This document shows, one piece after another, positions 48,770-59,290 of a stretch of DNA of 64,000 nt; within the stretch, counting starts at the first letter, position 1; each line of letters begins with the position of its first letter. Under the pieces are notes generated by a model that made no database searches, was not told the DNA's origin, and worked only from the letters and a program-made list of their open reading frames with translations. Both the position numbers and the translations under genes were made by a program. The stretch comes from Gnetum montanum (Eukaryota > Streptophyta > Gnetopsida > Gnetales > Gnetaceae), in the NCBI GenBank assembly GCA_015680685.1, contig MNCI01022655.1, positions 1,085,225 to 1,149,224 on the forward strand, in the 5' to 3' direction.

Positions 48770-49080
48770 ACCTAGTTTAAAATCTTAGTAGACTATCGAA
48801 TGTGCTAGTTTAAGGTCCTAGCAAGCCAATGTGCTAGTTCAAGATCCTAGTAGATCACTATGCTAGTTTCTCATCGTAGTGGATGGCGGATGGCCAGTTT
48901 ATGGTCATAGTGGACCATGCTATGGGTGCCATTTTTACTTCATATCCCAAGGACATGTTGTGCTAGTTTTATGACGTAGCAAACATTCTGTGCCATTTTA
49001 TAGTCATAGCAGATTATCTGTGCCAGTTTATAGTCGTAGCATACTATCTGTGCTAGTTTTATGTCATAGCAGACATTTGT
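48770..49080 (-). repeat. Tail repeats of T1
   Basis: About eight degenerate copies of a 30-45 bp unit: in plus view TGTGCTAGTTTAAGGTCCTA and variants with CATAGTAGA. They begin directly after the integrase stop. Confidence 0.75.
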
Positions 49081-49116
49081 TCTTACTTTACTTTATTTCT
49101 AATGTGATCCTTCACA

Positions 49117-50340
49117 TCAAATGTAGTATAGCTTGTAGTACAATTGATTAATAGCATTTGTGAACTCATTGACATCTACGTTGGCTACTTTGAATGTCCC
49201 ATTTTCGTAGGCTTTCGTGACTATGAACGTGCCTTCCCAATTGGTTGAGAATTTTCTAGATGGCTCATGAACAGTCTTGAGGATTAAGTCAACCTTTTTA
49301 ATTGGTCTCTGATGTAATTTGCAGTGGTGCTTTTGCTATTGTTTATCCTGGTACCATTTAATGTGACCAAGTGTTTGGGTGTGCTCCTCCTCTATGGAGT
49401 CAAGATCAATGACCCTTGACTTGTTATTTTGAGTCTCATCTACAAAGCTCAAGAGGATCATCCGATGTGATGGAACCTGCAATTCAAGAGGTAACATGAC
49501 TTCAAATCCTTAAACAAGACTATATGGAGTCTTACCTATAGTGGTTCTGCATGTCGTACAGTAAGCCCATAACACATAGAGGATTTTCTCATGCCATCAC
49601 CTCTTCCTTCTACTAAGCATCTTTTTAAGAAGGTTGATGATGACCTTGTTTGTTGCCTCTACCATTCTCTTCAGCTATGAATAGTATGTTGATGAAAAAG
49701 AGTGTTTGATGCCAAGGTTATCATAGAACATTTTGGTTTCCATGCTACTAAATTATGGCATGTTGTCAATCACAATAGTCATGGGAAGACCAAACCTTGC
49801 TACTATGTTATCAAGGATAAAGTGGAAAACCTGTTGGGATGTGGTCTTTTTGAGGGGGATAGCTTCTACCCACTTTGTGAAATATTCAGTTGTGGTGATA
49901 ATGAAGCTATGTCTTGCAGAAGACTTAGGTGTGATGGGTCCTATGATATCTAATCCCCAACATTGTAAAGGCCATGTGATCTGTGTAGGATGTAATTTAG
50001 TATGCAACACATGGCATTGGCATATGTCACATGTCCTAACTTTGGCAAGGGAATCTTGTTCTATGCAAGGCCAATAGTAACCTAAATGTCTAATTTTTTC
50101 TACCATAGCCCTGGGAGCTATGTTCCATCCACATAGTCCCTCATGGACTTCGTCAACATTTTTTTGTGCTTCTCCTCCACTAACACAAGCTAGTAGTATC
50201 CCATCAAAGGATCATTTACATAAGGGGTTATCTCCTATGAGGACATATTTCCAGGCTCATTTCCATATTGCATCCTTTTCAGTGGATGTCAAGACATGTG
50301 GAGGTTTGCCATGTCGAAGGTAAGCTTTAATGTTGGCGTA
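49117..50340 (-). pseudogene. Integrase of T1, decayed
   Basis: Zinc-binding region with VHEGLCG, HLGYYWPCIEQDS and CDICQC (about 50180-50010); the second His of the usual HHCC set is lost. Core: WGLDIIGPITPKSSARHSFI with the first Asp (about 49950), TTEYFTKWVEAIPLKK, TIVIDN with the second Asp (about 49760), and RMVEATNKVI with the catalytic Glu (about 49670). All three acidic residues are still present. The C-terminal part contains a FSTNWEGTFIV motif (about 49230) and the frame ends at TGA 49117. GIDIIGPI..FTKWVEA is the Tat-type sequence. Confidence 0.88.
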
Positions 50341-50499
50341 CCACTCTTGGGTATCTGTTGCACTTACAGATGCAATGTGTGCAACCTAAGTAATAGGATC
50401 CATGCATTCTATTATCAAATTAGGTAAGGTAGAAAACATGTGTGATGGCATGTTTAATGCTAACATGGCTAGTGCATCTGCTACAGTGTTTTTGTTATG

Positions 50500-50870
50500 A
50501 GGTACCTGTTGAATGTCTAACATTGTGAACTACTTTAGTAGACTCTTGGCTAGATCGCAATAAGGCTAAAAATTAAAACCTTACAAGCATAAATTTTAGT
50601 GATCTAGTTGATAACCAGTTGCAAGTCACCTTCGATTTCCAAATGTTGGATTCTCAATTCTTAAGCTGCTAGAAGGCCCCTATGGAGTCCTTCGTACTCA
50701 GCTATGTTATTTGTGTAAAGGAAGTAAAATGATATGTGAAGGGTTGAATTTCACTAGAGGGAAATGTAAGAAAAATAGTGAGGGTACCACCTTGTGTGGT
50801 TGAAGCACCATCAAAATGTAAACTAGCTTCAAAATCTGTTGGCACAAGACTTATGTTGTTGATATGCTCA
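50500..50870 (-). pseudogene. Second (archaeal-type) RNase H of T1, decayed
   Basis: EASLHFDGASTTQGG (about 50815), then an ILTSPSSEIQPFTYHF-like stretch, matches the start of the additional RNase H that marks the Tat/Ogre branch (usually LHFDGAST..GGGAGVIL). Downstream parts are in broken frames. Confidence 0.75.
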
Positions 50871-51290
50871 TCTGGTAATTTAGGTGTTATTACTACCTGA
50901 TCATCAATGGGTGAAGTGGTAAGCTGCATGGCTACTACTTGACCATTTTTTGATAAATATGGCACATAATGTAAATCAAATTCCACCGTTATGGCTTTCC
51001 ATCGAGCTATTCTACTACTCTCATAGAAGTTAGTTGTGATAGCCTGATGTATGTTGCTCTTACATATGATGTTAACTTTACTAAAAAAGAAGTAGTGCCT
51101 CCACATATTAAGTGTGAATACTAAGGCAAGACAATTTTTCTCTACCTCATTGTACTTCTCTTCATATGCTATCAATGCATGGCTCAAGTAGTATATTGGG
51201 ATTTCAGAGCCGTCATCTCTTTTCTGACTTAGTAGTATGGCAATTGATGTGTCCGATGTGGCAAGCTAGATGTAGAAAGGCTTATCCCTC
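50871..51290 (-). pseudogene. RNase H of T1, decayed
   Basis: Minus strand: an LATSDTSIAILLSQ stretch (about 51250), then YYLSHALIAYEEKYNEVEKN (about 51185), ARWKAITVEFDLHYVP (about 50990), and a tether to the second RNase H. Two stops near the start. Confidence 0.8.
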
Positions 51291-52583
51291 TATGGAGGGT
51301 AAACAATGGGAAGGTGTAAAATCTCTTTCTTTAGGTTATCAAAGGCTTGTTGAAATTGATCTTTCCACTTGAAGTTGATCCCTTTTCTGAGCAAGTTTTG
51401 CATGGGATGTAGTTTTTCAATCAACATTGCAATAAACCTTCTGATAAACTGTACTCGACTTTGTAGCCAATGTAACTCTTGAAGATTTGTAGGTGGTTCT
51501 AGGTTCACAATGGCCCTCACCTTATGAATATCCACTTGTATCCCTACTTTTGACATTACAAAACCTAGCATTCTTCTACTCATAACCCTAAAAACACATT
51601 TCCTAGGGTTGAGGTGTAGGTCATGCCTATGACAACATTGGAGAACTACATTTAGATCATTGGGATGATCAATAGCTTCCTTAGACTTAACTGCTATGTC
51701 ATCTATGTAGTCATTTAGCCTTTCTAAGAGGTAATCACTAAAGATGTACATCATTTCTTGTTGATACATTGCTTCAACATTTTTTAGCCTGAAGGGCATC
51801 ATTGTGTAGCAAAATGTCCCCCAAGGGGTCATAAAAGTAGTTGCCAACTGGTGCTCTAGGTTGATGTGAATTTGATTATAGCCTGAAAACCTATCCATGA
51901 ATGACAATAAGTCATGACCAGCTATAGTATTGATAAGTCGATCAATACTAGATAGTGGGAAGTCATCCTTAATTGTCACCCTATTTAAATCTTGGAAATC
52001 TATACAAATTTGTATACTCCCAGTTTTCTTAGGTATGACTACAATGTTTGAGACCCAATCTAAGTAATCAATGGCCTGAATAAAACCAGCTTGATAGAGT
52101 TTGGTAATTTCATCACGTACAACTAAGGTAATTTCTAGTTTAACTTTGCGTGCTTTCTATTTAACCACTTTGACATCTGGGTCTAAGATAATGTTGTGTT
52201 GTATGAGTCTCGGGTCCAGGCTTAGCATGTCTTCATATGGCCACACAAACACTTTGAAATTGTCATTAAGGACTTTCAAAATGTTTTGCTGCACTTGTGG
52301 CTCTAGTAGGGAACTGACTTTTAATGCTTTCATGTCACCTCTAGACATAGTTACTACGGTTTCAATAAGAGGGTCCTCAGTCACATCCCTGGCCTCTAGG
52401 TCTAAGGCCTAGACCAAATGTTCTAGCTAGTCTAGAAATGTCTTCAAGGACACTATGGTGTCATGAGTGGATGATTCCAAGTCTACTGATTCTAAGCTTA
52501 AGTGTCTTGTAAGCTTGCCATGAGGTCTTATCAAGATAAGGGGCATGTGTAGATCACTCTGTATAGCCATTTTTGAAGCACTC
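51291..52583 (-). pseudogene. Reverse transcriptase of T1
   Basis: The frame begins after a splice-acceptor-like site with MAIQSDLHMPLILIRPHGKL (about 52570). VFVWPYEDMLSLDPRLIQH (about 52250) follows. RT motifs: DDFPLSSIDRLINTIAGHDL (51960), SFMDRFSGYNQI, TPWGTFCYTMMPFRLKN (about 51820; FGLKN is usual), and YIDDIAVKSKEAIDHP (about 51710) with the two catalytic Asp kept. CVFRVMSRRMLGFVMSKVGI and FIRRFIAMLIEKLHPM follow. The 51290-51979 part is fully open, so T1 pol is the best preserved in the window. Confidence 0.9.
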
Positions 52584-52600
52584 CTACAAAATCATCAAAT
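52584..52600 (-). other. Candidate 3' splice site before the T1 RT
   Basis: The minus strand reads TTTGATGATTTTGTAG just before the RT frame opens, a T-rich tract with AG. Ogre-type elements are known to have an intron between protease and RT, so this may be its acceptor. No donor was fixed. Confidence 0.4.
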
Positions 52601-52679
52601 AAGCAAACGTTAAGTGGTACCTATTTAATAAATTAACATGCAATAAAATGTAGACAAGGTAATCATGCGATGCAACATA

Positions 52680-53060
52680 ATTTCTAGTTTAAGGTATTAG
52701 CAGATTGCAACAATGCAAAATTACATTTTAATATTGCCAGTTTAAGGTTGTAGAAAACCGTTAACATGTAAACTTTTATGTTGCAAATTGCTAGTTTAAG
52801 GTCATAGTAGACTGTTAATAGGTTTAAAATGTAAAAGATATGTCAAGATTGCTAGTTTGAGGTTGTAGCAGGATCTTAACAATGTAATGTAGTTTGAAGT
52901 TGAGGTTGCCAATTTAAGGTCATAGTGGACCATCACTAGGTCTAAAATGTAAAACGAATGCTAAAATCACTAGTTTAAGATCATGGAAGACCATCATTGG
53001 GTTACACGATAGGTTAAAATTGGTAGTTTAAGATCTTTTTGGACCATAACCATGAAAAAT
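52680..53060 (-). repeat. Tail-type repeats before the antisense unit
   Basis: At least six copies of a 50-65 bp unit with TTGCTAGTTTAAGGTCATAG-like cores in plus view, in the same orientation as those at 48770-49080. Confidence 0.75.
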
Positions 53061-53218
53061 TTGTAATGATGCAGTGAAAATTTTGGTGGACCCGCTTGCT
53101 ACACTGCAACTGAGTGCTATGCTATAGTAGGGACATGCTACACTATAGTAATGCTATGCTACAGGGGTGTTCCACATTATTTGGGAGATGAAAGTGATAG
53201 TTTTTTTACCATGTTGGC

Positions 53219-53226
53219 TATAAATA
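53219..53226 (+). promoter_or_regulatory. TATA box of the plus-strand unit in T1
   Basis: TATAAATA in a GGCTATAAATAGG context, 133 bp before ATG 53359. Upstream (53100-53165) are GCTATGCTAT, CTATAGTA and ATGCTATGCTAC motifs, the same arrangement as in the T3 and T1 promoters. Confidence 0.6.
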
Positions 53227-53358
53227 GGAGATAACCCCATGGTAAACTTGTCATTTTCATTGTTAGAGGCAACACCTAGAGCATAGTGTGGTTGAGATAA
53301 GAGAGAGTGTAACAAGCATGGCATAGCAGTTGATTACAGTTGATTTGTGAGAAATGGA

Positions 53359-56300
53359 ATGGTGCACAAAAGCGAACGCAGGCATCAGGGGCTTGCCAAG
53401 ATGGATGAAGTGAAGCACACCATGGAACGCCTCTCCAGGGCACATGTTGAGGAAATGTCGGAGGGTCCATCCACTCGGTAAGTGTTATGCTACTCGTGTT
53501 TTCTTTTATGTAATGTGTTCAGTGGGACTGTCACTATTATAGTTGTGAATATTACTACCCTATAACTGTTGCTACTTCCTTTGCTACTGCAGATGTGGCG
53601 GTTGCTACACTACGACTGGTGCAAAGCACTATCTTGACCACTATTTTTTATGGCCGATGCAGCATTTCAAAGGGGGTTTGGATGGTTTTGGGCGGAATGA
53701 TGCTTGCTTATCATAGCGTAGCACCTATGGGGGATGTTTTGGCTTTCCAACATAGTGTGTGTCTACCGTATCATAGCAAATGCAGTGGGAACTTTTCATT
53801 TGATTTTTATTTTCCCATCTTTCGAGTAGTGAGGCAAGGCTAGGGCAACGGGAATGTTGTGAGTATCTTTCTTAGGCCACGTTGTTCTAGAGATTGTGAC
53901 TATTAAATTGTTACATTTTAGTTCTTGTTACGCTATGATGCTATGTTGGTAAGGCTATTATGCTACTATGCTAATAGGCCTTTCATGCTGCTATGCCATT
54001 AGACTCGCAATGCTACTATGCTATTAGATTTGCTATGTTGTTATGTTGCTAAATTTTCTACGTTGCTACATTGCTAAATTTTCTACACTACTAAATTTTC
54101 TATGCTGCTATGTTGCTAAATTTTCTTGTCACATTGCCATGCTAGTTACATGTTGTGCTTGTTGTACTTGTTATATTGTTACACTTGTTGTACTCTTGCG
54201 TCTATTGTACTTACCACTTTCCTACGCAGCATGGTGTGTAATTTTCCTGCTACGCTACATGTAACACAACCATTACTATTGTGCAAAGTGTGGCTACTAT
54301 GCTACGCTATACAAGACATGTCTATCATGCTACGTTATGCAGGGTGTAGCTGCTATGCTGTGCAGGGTGTTCCTGCCATGCTACGCTATGTGTAACACCC
54401 TGCTGCATACAACACTCGGTTCTTTTTTATTATTCCAGGGACTTACCATTTTGTGCTTGAGGAAAAATTTGTAAGGGGAGGGTCATGCTACAGTACATCA
54501 GTAATCATCACTTGAACATAGTGCTAATGTTTGGTAGTTTTTCATGCAGGATCATGTGGAAACATATCCTAATTATGCTAGAAGTGGTAAGCGTCATGTG
54601 GTGCCTGAGTGATCCCATGGCCAATGTCCCTCCTCCCCATGTATGGGTGGGGCATCAAGTATTCTGGTTCTAGGAGAGTATTTAGGAGTTCTTAGAGTTC
54701 CTCCTTTTCCACTTTAGTCTAATAGTGTGGTCACACTTGTCAGCCAAAATAGCCACCATGCTCATTAAAATGTTGTTGCCTGGGGCGAACTAGGGCATCT
54801 TGAAGTTCATGGCTAATGGATTGATAGAGGGTGAAGGGGTTGAAGGCTCAAGTAGGAGGGGCCTAATATGCTTAAGTTGGATTTGGGGCATGCCCAAATT
54901 CAAATGCTACCACAAATACAACATGTTGTTTATTGTCCATCACATGGGCACCTGCTTCTAGGACCCACTTCAGACTGTTTATTTTTCCGGAAGGTGAGTC
55001 CTATAAATATGTTTAAAGTATGATGTATTTTTTGTCTTGCATGATCAAAAATACTTATTATGCTTTTCTTGTTACCAGGTTTGTGATTAACAAGGATGAT
55101 CTTCACGCTCACACGGGTACATTGGCGTTGGCCCAAATGACTTTGCTAGAGTTCTCCTCTACCAAGAACGTGTGTGCCAATGTCATAGAAAAACTTGGGC
55201 TTGATTTTAGATCCTACCCAACCAAGTATGCTAAGTTCTATTTGAAGTGTAAAGATCTTGGCTAGTTGGATAGGGAATGGGACAATCACCGATCGCTTAT
55301 TGTAGAAGATGTTTTGGTGGAAATTCCACCATTTCCTATGCCATTCAAACTTGGTACGTTAAGTTATGCATTTGGTTTCTTGTGTGTGTGTTCAAGTGGT
55401 TGACATTTCCTTTGATTGTTTTCCTTTTATTGTTGATCATTGCAGCANTCCTAGCTGATTCCTTTTCCAAAAATGCTGACTTCTTTCACACACGGGTTTA
55501 CAATGTGCTGATGGTGTTCGAAATCAACGATAAACATTTTTTGGATCTTTTTGGCATTCCCTCGAATCATCTCCCTATAGGAGAAAAGACTATAAAGGAT
55601 TCCAACCATCATGGGGACATTAAGGAATCGTTGGGGACAAGCAAGAATCAAAAGGGGATTTACATCCGTAAGGTCAAGCTACCGATGGCCCAAAAGGTTT
55701 ACCCTATATTCTAGGCCTATGCTTTCCCCAAGCTACTCTCCCAAGGGAAGATCCTTAGAGTAGAGTAAGCTTGGATCATGATGGAGGTCATGGAGGAAGG
55801 AACCTATTATAACTAGGCCAAGTACCTTTCTGAAGGCTTGTGTGCTGAAGTGGTTAAGCTTCATGAGAAGCTTGATGCACGTTTCAACATTCAGTATGCC
55901 TTCTCCATAGCTTGCCTTCGATGATTTATGGAATTCCTAGTGGTCCATGAAAATGGCATCTAGGTATAGTAGGATCATAACTAGATATCTAGCCATGCAT
56001 TTGCTAGGTGTTCCACACCACCCGATCCAAAGACCCCCTAGAAGCTATGGGAGAATCTCTTTTCATAACTACGAGGGATTAGGTGGCATGACCCTTTCAT
56101 GCTCAGGATAATGTTGGAGAGGCACCTCCCATCAACACAAGTAATGTGTTAAGGGGGAAACGTCTCATCACTGATATGGTGAAAACTAGGTTGCAATGGA
56201 AAAAGTCTCATTCAACAAAGGAGCCTCCATGTACTACTAAAGAAAGAGGGAAGAAGTTGCAAATCAAGGTTTTCAAGGTGCAACCCACAATTGGTAAGTT

Positions 56301-58006
56301 TTCTTAACTATCTGATTAGCATAGCACCTACTACATTGTGTTACATTATGTAGGATAGCACAATGTAGCACCCATTTTGTGTTGAAGTGTCTTGCTTATT
56401 TTGAACATGTTTATCAGAAGAAGAAGAGGAAGAAGAAGAGGTCTTGGGCCCCAAAGCAAGGGTGCCCATTGTAGAGGAAGAAGAGGACCTGACAGCAAAG
56501 GAGGAGGTCCTCATCATAGAGGAAGAGGCCCCTACTACCAATGATCCCTTTATGGAGTGTGCCCGAGTACCTGAGGGGCATATGTCAGTTGAAGATGCCA
56601 CTACACTACTAAGTCAGCTAGAGGGGGAAGGGCTTCAATTTGATGCTGGTGAGTTTGACCACTTGCTTGATAGTGTCTTGATGGACAAACCCCCCACTAT
56701 CATCCCTAAGGGTTTGTTGGGTAGGAGCTTTTCACTGTTGTTTATGTTGTTCATCAGCTTCATTGTTGCCCTCTCCATCATTTCTAACATGTTTTATTAT
56801 GCAACGGAAACCACTGTTAACCCCCAAAACTCTTCTTCCATGATCCACCTATGACCATGGATCAAGACCCTCGATAAATTTACCTTTATGAAGGGGGTGG
56901 TCGATGACATCATTGATCACCTAAGGTAGATCAATCCTAAGATAGGTATGTTAAAGTTACTGCATTAAGCTCTCTAAAGTTACACTACGTTAAGCTATGG
57001 CACTATGACTAATGCTCTCCCACATGTGATTGATAGCCTCTCATCTTAAGTGGGATCCTAGGTAGGCCATTGAGGTCAACATTATGCTTGAAATTGCTCT
57101 AGAGGTGGCTAAGGTGCCTCATCATATATATGAGGAAATAAGTAAATGTGCATTATACTCAGCACGCTCCTTGTGGAAGTGTAGGCATGTCAATGAGGAC
57201 CTCTGGAAGAGGATTCAAAAATCTGAGAAAGAGAAGGCCAATGAAGCTGCTGAGTTGGAGGACCTTCAATCCAGAAATGAATTTTAGTTGGCCCATGACA
57301 CTTGTGATGGAAATTGGCATATAGCCATTATTGAGTATGCAAGATATTAGATAGTTGTACAGAGTAAGAATGAGGCCACTCACTAGATTATTGAACAATG
57401 CATGTAGATGGACCTTCTGGCCCAAAAGAACCAAGACTGGAAGGATTATAGCACAAAGATGTACGAATGGGGGTAGGCACAAAATAACCATAAGCATATG
57501 TATAAAATGGAATGTTCTACCTATCGTAAATAATATCGGGATGCTTCTGTTGAGTTGCATACCCATCAGCTATTCCTTGATGTCATTGGCATTACTAGGG
57601 CCTATGAAAAGTTCATGTAATAGGTGGAGGTCATTGAGTCTCCTGAAAGGGAAATGACCATACCTTCTGGGGATACCACCACCAACACATTTTCTCTAAG
57701 TCCACCTAGATGGACAACCTTGGAGAAACAAAACGTTGTAGCAAGTGTTGATTTTGAAGAGGATAATTGGGCCAACTTCACTGAGGAGGAAATCCTCCAA
57801 CATCTAGCAGCTGGCATGGATAGGATATCCTTTGAAATGGATGCAGGAACATCTTGGGTTACTCATTATTTATTGTATCATATTTTATTTTATGCAAGCC
57901 TTCTTGTATTTTGACTTATTGTTTTGCTCTTTGTCTTATGCAGGATCCAAATGAGGGTGTAGGGCCTAGTGGAATAGGAAATGGTGATGCTAATGAAGAT
58001 TTGTAG
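53359..58006 (+). pseudogene. Multi-exon gene-like unit, unrecognised, antisense inside T1
   Basis: Visible exon pieces: 53359-53477 (donor CG|GTAAGT), 53593 on (acceptor CTGCAG), 54439 on, 54550-54586, up to 54993 (AAG|GTGAGT), 55079-55353, 55446-56293 (TTG|GTAAGT), 56418-about 56720, about 57037-57860, 57946-58006 (stop TAG). Codon phase is kept across introns 55354-55445 and 56294-56417. The protein begins MVHKSERRHQG. It then has LEFSSTKNVCANVIEKLGLD and NDKHFLDLFGIPSNHLPIGE, a basic stretch (RGKRLITDMVKTRLQWKK), an acidic run (eight Glu in a row, exon at 56418), a coiled coil (57080-57290) and a Glu/Asn-rich end. Stops in several exons are mostly TAG. I do not recognise the family. It may be an extra ORF of the element, a captured plant gene, or part of another element. 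Base 55448 is n. Confidence 0.6.
53990..54127 (+). repeat. About 25-bp tandem repeat in an intron of the antisense unit
   Basis: Five worn copies of CTATGTTGCTAAATTTTCT with variants lie in a wider field of GCTATGC/GCTACGC motifs (53930-54400). Confidence 0.8.
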
Positions 58007-58689
58007 CATGGTAGCGAAAGATTCTTATTTTATTTTTTATTTTTGAATTGAATTCAAATTTTTGCAAAAAATATTATATGAACTGAAATTGAATGAAAAA
58101 CATAGAGTAAAACAATTATTTTATTTCAATTAATCTATTATTTATTTATTTTTATTAATATGTTTGGGCCTCTTGAGGGCCTCTTATTTTAGTTTTAGGC
58201 CATTTCAGGTTGTAGTAATATTTTAAGGCCATTTTAGATCATTTCTTAATGATAAATGTTTTTATTTTTGTCTATTTTTTTTGGGAAGTGGAGTTGCAAG
58301 TTTTAGGCCTTAGCTGGCCACAATGGTAGTTTAAGGCCATTACGGGTCATTGCTCATTTTAGGCCATTTCGAGCTATGCAAGGTATCGGTGACAAGGGTA
58401 ATGCAATCAAAAAATGTGAATTTTTGAAATAGTAAAATTTAATATATAAAAAATGGAAATGGTGCAAATAAGAAATTTAATGCAAAAATGTAAATTATGC
58501 AATCAACAAACTCAATGTGAAAATATAAATTATATAATCAGCAAACTCAAACTCAATGTAAAAATGTAACGATGCAAATAGCCATCCAAATGTGAAAAGG
58601 TAAGTCCTACAAAGAAGAAATTTAATGTGAAACATAAATCATACAATCAAACGTATACCAATTCGCTAAAGTGATGTAAAAATAGGTTT
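58007..58689. repeat. AT-rich tail with degenerate TTTTAGGCCATTT repeats
   Basis: 58150-58370 holds about five copies of TTTTAGGCCATTTCAGG-like units, related to the tail repeats. 58380-58690 has an ATGCAAATA/AATGTGAAAA phrase repeated loosely. No gene. It separates the antisense unit from the T1 protease. Confidence 0.55.
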
Positions 58690-59290
58690 TAGTCATGAAA
58701 CTACTTTCCAACCTAATGTGGGTTAGGCGAGGCATATGGTCGAGAGGCCTTGCATTGGTATTCGTCTGTGTCATTGCCTATAATTTGAAAGGGCAACTCA
58801 GCCCATGTGATTTCTTTGTTTGAATTGATGTTTTGGCATGCTCATTTGTAAAGCATGGTGTTTCAATTTGAATAGCGGCTTCATTTTTAGAGATTTCTAT
58901 CTTTGAACCTTGCTCCACATTCATGTTGTTAATTTCCTATGAGGTCACTTCGTCACCGTGAATTACCACTTCCCCTCCCACATAAGGTAAATTAATTTCC
59001 TAATGTATTGGTTAGGAAACAACCCTTAGTTGGGCCAACCATGATTTCCCTAGGATTAGGTTGAACCCAAGCATCTCTTCCATCACAATGAACACTGCAC
59101 TCATAGGGAACTAGTCCCTTGCCATGAAGTTGATCTGGATAGTTCCCTCTATGACTATGAAACCCCATTGAAAGATTTTAGGCAAGAAGCTACCATAAGT
59201 TTGATTTGATCGACCAAGCCCAATTTTTCGACTATGGGAAATGGAATGACATTGGTAGCAGCTCCGTCATCAATGTGTACCCTCCAGATC
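58690..59290 (-). pseudogene. Protease region of T1, decayed
   Basis: The minus strand starts with VHIDDGAATNVIPFPIVEKL (about 59280-59220), matching the Tat protease active site (DGGAAVNLMPY type). A short FNGV stretch and, in another frame, EGTIQINFMA, AVFIVMEEMLGFNLILGKSW and LAQLRVVS (about 59010) follow. A linker runs to about 58690. The N-terminus and gag are missing at the junction with F. Confidence 0.65.

Larger units (their letters stand above)
45047..59290 (-). mobile_element. Tat-like element T1 with an antisense gene-like unit
   Basis: A Ty3/gypsy element of the Tat/Ogre type on the minus strand: protease (58690-59290), RT, RNase H, a second archaeal-type RNase H, integrase (to 49117), tail repeats and LTR (from 45047). 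gag and 5' LTR are absent, because the element meets remnant F at about 59290. Between protease and RT lie 6.1 kb holding a plus-strand, intron-bearing gene-like unit flanked by tail-type repeats. It could be a part of the element, or an insertion into it. Confidence 0.75.

Noticed and set aside
53595-53843. Alternative open frame of 82 codons in the second exon region
   Set aside because: It does not continue the phase of the first exon and starts at the splice acceptor; it was kept only as a possible splice variant.
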